NCBI GenBank assembly: GCA_020636315.1
Contig: JACJYA010000009.1
Location: forward strand, 186,001 to 250,000
DNA from: Lewinellaceae bacterium
Lineage (GTDB): Bacteria > Bacteroidota > Bacteroidia > Chitinophagales > Saprospiraceae
Length of the DNA: 64,000 bases
Direction of reading: 5' to 3'
The notes beneath the pieces were generated by a model. The model ran no database searches and was not told the origin of the DNA. It saw only the letters and a list, made by a program, of their open reading frames with translations. This document shows positions 61,190-64,000 of this stretch, in pieces. The translations under genes were made by a program, and so were the position numbers. Position 1 is the first letter of the stretch, and every line of letters starts with the position of its first letter.

Positions 61190-61539
61190 GGAAGTGCGTA
61201 TAGGTGCATAGGTGCATTTGTGTATAGGTTTCTCTTTGCCCCCAGAACACACCTGTAAGTGTCTGGGCACAAATGGAGATACACCGGAATACATAGAAAT
61301 ACTCCGGAACCTGCCGCCTTGCTTGAACAGGCAAAGTATTTCCCTATTTCAATATGTATCTATGTATTTCTAGTCCAGGCACTTATGCGGACGAATACAC
61401 GAATGTACGAATGCACACATACACCTATACACATTCCCCCCCTTAACAAAACCCTCACATCTCAAAAAAAATAAATTCTGAACCCGGCCCGTTTATTAAA
61501 CTTGATTCCGATTATTTAACCCCCAAGCTGATCGCCACT
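61190..61539. repeat. 350-nt intergenic region made of degenerate palindromic repeats
   Basis: Left end 61195-61232 has GTGCGTATAGGTGCATAGGT-type words; the right end, read in reverse from 61438, gives GTGTATAGGTGTATGTGTGC, so the two ends are inverted relatives. Middle pairs include TAGAAATAC words around 61289-61298 and 61366-61374 (inverted). 61407-61438 repeats 49103-49134. No gene or promoter supported. Confidence 0.6.
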
Positions 61540-62091
61540 ATGTTCAGAGCATTTCTCAGGACTGCCGTCCTGTTCTCTTTTCTGGTTTTTTCACTTTCGC
61601 ATTGTGCAGTGCTGGTTGACCCACCCTCCGGCCCCCACAATCCTTCCCGGGCGGGATCATCGCCTAAGGAAAAGGAGGAAGAGAATATAACTATTGTTCA
61701 CCGTACTTCACCGCAAAGAGAGGAGGTCATCGCCTACGCCAAGAAACAGCTGGGCGCCAGATACAAGGAAGGCGGCAAAGGCCCCAGGAGCTTCGACTGT
61801 TCCGGTTTCACTTCCTACGTGATGAAAAAATTTGACGTCACCCTCTCCCCCAGTTCCCGCTACCAGGCAAAGGAAGGCAAAAAGGTCAAGGTAAAGGACG
61901 TTCAGCCCGGCGACCTCATTTTTTTCAAACGCAGCGCCGCCGGCCCGGTCTTCCACGTGGCCATGGTGGTGAGCAACAGCCGGGAGGGCATTGAAGTCAT
62001 ACACAGCACCTCCCGGGGGGTGGTCATCGACAACATCTCCAGATCGAGCTACTGGGAACCTAAGATCGCTTCGGCCCGGGATGTGTTGTAG
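61540..62091 (+). CDS. NlpC/P60-family cell-wall peptidase, lipoprotein
   Basis: 183 residues. A lipobox at LSHC (~residue 22) anchors it. The peptidase domain (~65-183) has the catalytic Cys in RSFDCSGFTSYVMKKF, the His in PVFHVAMVVSNS and a third polar residue, His, in VIHSTSRGVV. It typically cuts gamma-D-glutamyl-meso-diaminopimelate bonds in peptidoglycan. A charged linker (SSPKEKEEENITIVHRTS) spans from the membrane to the domain. Preceded by a repeat-rich gap, followed by a T9SS gene on the opposite strand. Confidence 0.94.
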   Translation: MFRAFLRTAVLFSFLVFSLSHCAVLVDPPSGPHNPSRAGSSPKEKEEENITIVHRTSPQREEVIAYAKKQLGARYKEGGKGPRSFDCSGFTSYVMKKFDVTLSPSSRYQAKEGKKVKVKDVQPGDLIFFKRSAAGPVFHVAMVVSNSREGIEVIHSTSRGVVIDNISRSSYWEPKIASARDVL

Positions 62092-62463
62092 TTGTCCCCG
62101 GCCGACAAAACCCGCCGAGTACGTTCAAAATTGGAACAAAAAAGTTCCCCGATTTTTGCCAGGAGCAAAGAGAAAGGATTGCTGCCGCATCTCTGATAAA
62201 AGCTGCCGGGTTGGCTAAATCCGGTACCCAGCCATAAACCCCGGCAGGTTGGCCCTGTGGAATAGTCACCTTGCGAACTCCACAGGGTTGAACCGGGGAC
62301 CGTTCATAGTTCCTGGTTTCTGAGTTCCTCGTTGCTCTGGAAACCAGCGGGTTAGCGTAACCAGACACACTTATTTGAACAATCCCAACCGCTCAAAAAT
62401 AGGAGGAAGTTTTTTCCAAATTAACCGGCCGTTTTGAACAACCTGCCAGGCAGGCTGCTTTCA
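62092..62463. other. 372-nt convergent region with nested hairpins
   Basis: CCCTGTGGA (62253-62261) pairs with TCCACAGGG (62279-62287), enclosed by CCCCGG/CCGGGG (62239-62244 and 62293-62298). Downstream, CTGGTTTC pairs with GAAACCAG and GGTTA with TAACC. No coding frame of substance; structure could act as terminator region or be a REP-type unit. Confidence 0.5.
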
Positions 62464-63492
62464 TCATTCTGCCCCAACTACAAATTTCCTAACACTTACC
62501 CGCCCTCCCAAGCGCACTTCCACCACATACACCCCCGGAGCCCAGCCGGCTACCGGGACCTCCAACCTCCCGCCCGGCATGGCCTCCTTCCATTTGCCGG
62601 AATAAACCTTCCTGCCCATCACATCATAGATATGGACTGATGCCTGTGGGCCGGGAAAGGTTTGGAATTGTACGTAAAGCACTTCCGAAGCAGGGTTGGG
62701 GAAAACATCAAACAGCTCCTCTTGCCATAGCTCCAGCCCGGAAATGATCATGGAGGAGTCCACGTCGATAGTCATAAGGCGGGTGGTGGTGCCAAAGAAA
62801 CTGCCGTCTGACCGGCGGTAACTATAGGCACGGATGCCAAAGGCATATTTGCCTGGCGCTACCGGCCGGTCCCAGGTGATGCAACAGGTTAGCGAGTCTG
62901 TAGCCTCCGGAAAGGTGTAGCCTTCGGCTGGGAAGGGAACCAATGCTTCAACGATGAAGGAAAAGTAATTGCCTGCATTACTCACAGTAGGGTCGTGGAT
63001 AATAGCCCCGTCAGGCGCCACTTCAATGTTTACCTGGGAACGTACAAAATTGGGCATTCTGATCCTAGTGCCAAAATTGTTAAAAAAGTCTTCCTCATTA
63101 TCGATCCCAAAGGTGTCTCTGAGGCAAAAAATTTCGGCACCCGAATTAGGAATGTTGACTATATCTGGAACTAGAAAACTATCTTTTACACTTAAAATAT
63201 ACACACCTAATGTGTCATATTGATGAATGCCGAAATATTTATCTACAATTACGTCTGGGGCATTGGTGAATGCTGTAAGCCCTGGGAGGGTGTCAATTGT
63301 ACCATCGCCCCAATCAAACAGGATAAAGGGGGTTCTTGGCCCTTCCCGGTATATTTTTACGTCTATTTCCACTAGTAAATTGGGCCCGGTTATTGCCAAC
63401 ATTTCTCCTCCCCTTATCCCCTGTGCGTTGAGGTAAAAAGTATGGAAAAATGTTGTAACCAAGAAAACAGTTAACAGGATATATATTCTCAT
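62464..63492 (-). CDS. T9SS-exported protein with PKD-like domain
   Basis: 342 residues with signal peptide ending FYLNAQ. Residues ~40-125 hold a PKD-like region (FILFDWGDGTIDTLPGLTAF, HQYDTLGVYILSVKDSF). A middle beta-rich part has paired cysteines (SLTCCITWDRP). The C-terminal type A sorting domain begins at LFDVFPNPASEVLYVQFQTF, continues ASVHIYDVMGRKVYSGK and APGVYVVEVRLGG, ending in VRKFVVGAE. Secreted through T9SS; function unknown. A hairpin (63520-63551) precedes its start and probably ends the upstream transcript. Confidence 0.85.
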   Translation of the reverse strand: MRIYILLTVFLVTTFFHTFYLNAQGIRGGEMLAITGPNLLVEIDVKIYREGPRTPFILFDWGDGTIDTLPGLTAFTNAPDVIVDKYFGIHQYDTLGVYILSVKDSFLVPDIVNIPNSGAEIFCLRDTFGIDNEEDFFNNFGTRIRMPNFVRSQVNIEVAPDGAIIHDPTVSNAGNYFSFIVEALVPFPAEGYTFPEATDSLTCCITWDRPVAPGKYAFGIRAYSYRRSDGSFFGTTTRLMTIDVDSSMIISGLELWQEELFDVFPNPASEVLYVQFQTFPGPQASVHIYDVMGRKVYSGKWKEAMPGGRLEVPVAGWAPGVYVVEVRLGGRVSVRKFVVGAE

Positions 63493-63519
63493 ATGAGTAG
63501 GTTTTAATAAAACACTACT

Positions 63520-63551
63520 CTAGCCTGCCAGGCTAAACTCGAGCAGGCTAG
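63520..63551 (-). terminator. Hairpin after the edge T9SS gene
   Basis: CTAGCCTGC (63520-63528) pairs with GCAGGCTAG (63543-63551). Read on the minus strand it is followed by AGTAGTGTTTTATT, a weak T-tract, 15 nt after the upstream gene's stop. Confidence 0.5.
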
Positions 63552-63565
63552 GGTAATCGTAATAT

Positions 63566-64000
63566 TTATTTTAAGGACTTAAAAATTTTACCTACATAGC
63601 ACTGACCAGCGCCGGTTGCATGCAATTGACAAACATATATCCCGGCTGGAAGATGAGCCATATCAACGAGCTTCAGGCCGGGCTGACATATTAAGTATTG
63701 TGTGGTAAACCAGTTTCCCATCTATGGAAAATAGCCTTAGCTGCCAGGATCCTTTGGGAATGGCTATATTTACTGCCTGAGTAACCGGGTTGGGAAATGC
63801 CTCGAGGGGAAAGGCAGTGTCATTTTTCTCTTCAACTCCTACCGGAGTGCTTCCCACTTTAAGCCGGGCAAGAAAAGCGTCAACAAGGCCTATTTTTTGA
63901 TTTTGCTGATAATTTCCGGTATCGGGGCCTCTCAAAGGAAATTTCTCAAAACTACCGGTGGAGCCGGAAAGATAAGCGTTGCCGGCGGCCATGCGGATGG
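63566..64000 (-). CDS. T9SS-exported protein, 5' part outside window, apparent frameshift near the C-terminus
   Basis: The frame enters from the right edge (GNAYLSGSTGSFEKFPLRG...) and contains a type A sorting-domain start LEAFPNPVTQAVNIAI with WQLRLFSIDGKLVYHT, then stops early at 63663 after a non-family tail (ILNMSARPEAR). The expected sorting-domain end is found in the next frame: QYLICQPGLKLVDMAHLPAG, IYVCQLHATGAGQCYVGKIF, stopping with TAA at 63566. One base gained near 63700 explains it. So either an inactivating mutation or an assembly error; if real, the protein would lack its export signal end. Earlier sequence mentions an HVDAFLARLKVG-type (GLVDAFLARLKVG) region typical of such proteins' repeats. 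Confidence 0.6.

Overview
This window looks like the chromosome of a Bacteroidota bacterium, most probably of the Saprospiria (Lewinella/Phaeodactylibacter-like). That placement is an inference from memory, not a search result. The support is: a SusC/SusD pair with an anti-sigma/ECF-sigma switch; several large secreted proteins with type IX secretion (T9SS) C-terminal sorting domains; SprB-type repeats; Bacteroidota promoters (TTG or TTTG, 19-20 nt, TAnnTTTG) at several gene starts; and few Shine-Dalgarno sites. I found no tRNA, rRNA, CRISPR array or prophage.

Layout. 1-10.8 kb: a polysaccharide-utilisation locus on the minus strand, read as ECF sigma factor, PKD/jelly-roll surface lipoprotein, FecR, SusC (with STN domain), SusD, a GH144-type glucanase and a GH35 enzyme cut by the window edge. 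A MITE-like element sits exactly at the FecR stop codon. 10.9-20 kb: small lipoprotein, a SnoaL-like lipoprotein divergent from an HxlR regulator with a visible operator, FdhD, a TonB-dependent outer-membrane protein, a DUF1028 hydrolase and a LolD/MacB-type ABC pair whose permease carries a His/Glu-rich loop. 20-31 kb: a nucleotidyltransferase fused to a small upstream domain, a candidate small RNA with its own promoter and terminator, an antitoxin-like orphan, ileS, an ATP-grasp enzyme, a membrane-anchored AraC regulator, SCP2, a second RNA candidate, a GT39-type transferase and an S9 peptidase. 31-38.5 kb: ABC exporter, SDR, then the oxidative pentose-phosphate genes pgl-zwf divergent from rpiB-gnd.

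38.6-50.6 kb holds the most distinctive structure: two copies of a divergent two-gene module. Each pairs a very large T9SS-exported protein (958 and 1809 aa, sharing a long homologous C-terminal block) with a ~470-aa helical protein of no family known to me; the two helical proteins are paralogues. 50.6-64 kb: cytochrome P450, glyA, a secreted purple-acid-phosphatase-like protein, a polyprenyl diphosphate synthase, an NfeD-like membrane protein, prs, a lipoprotein with one CxxCH motif, rplY, a nitrilase-family amidase, an NlpC/P60 lipoprotein and two T9SS proteins, the last apparently frameshifted.

Intergenic spaces are rich in long, near-perfect palindromes of several unrelated sequences, often touching stop codons; these are catalogued individually. 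All functional calls come from reading motifs in the translated sequence; no database search was run.
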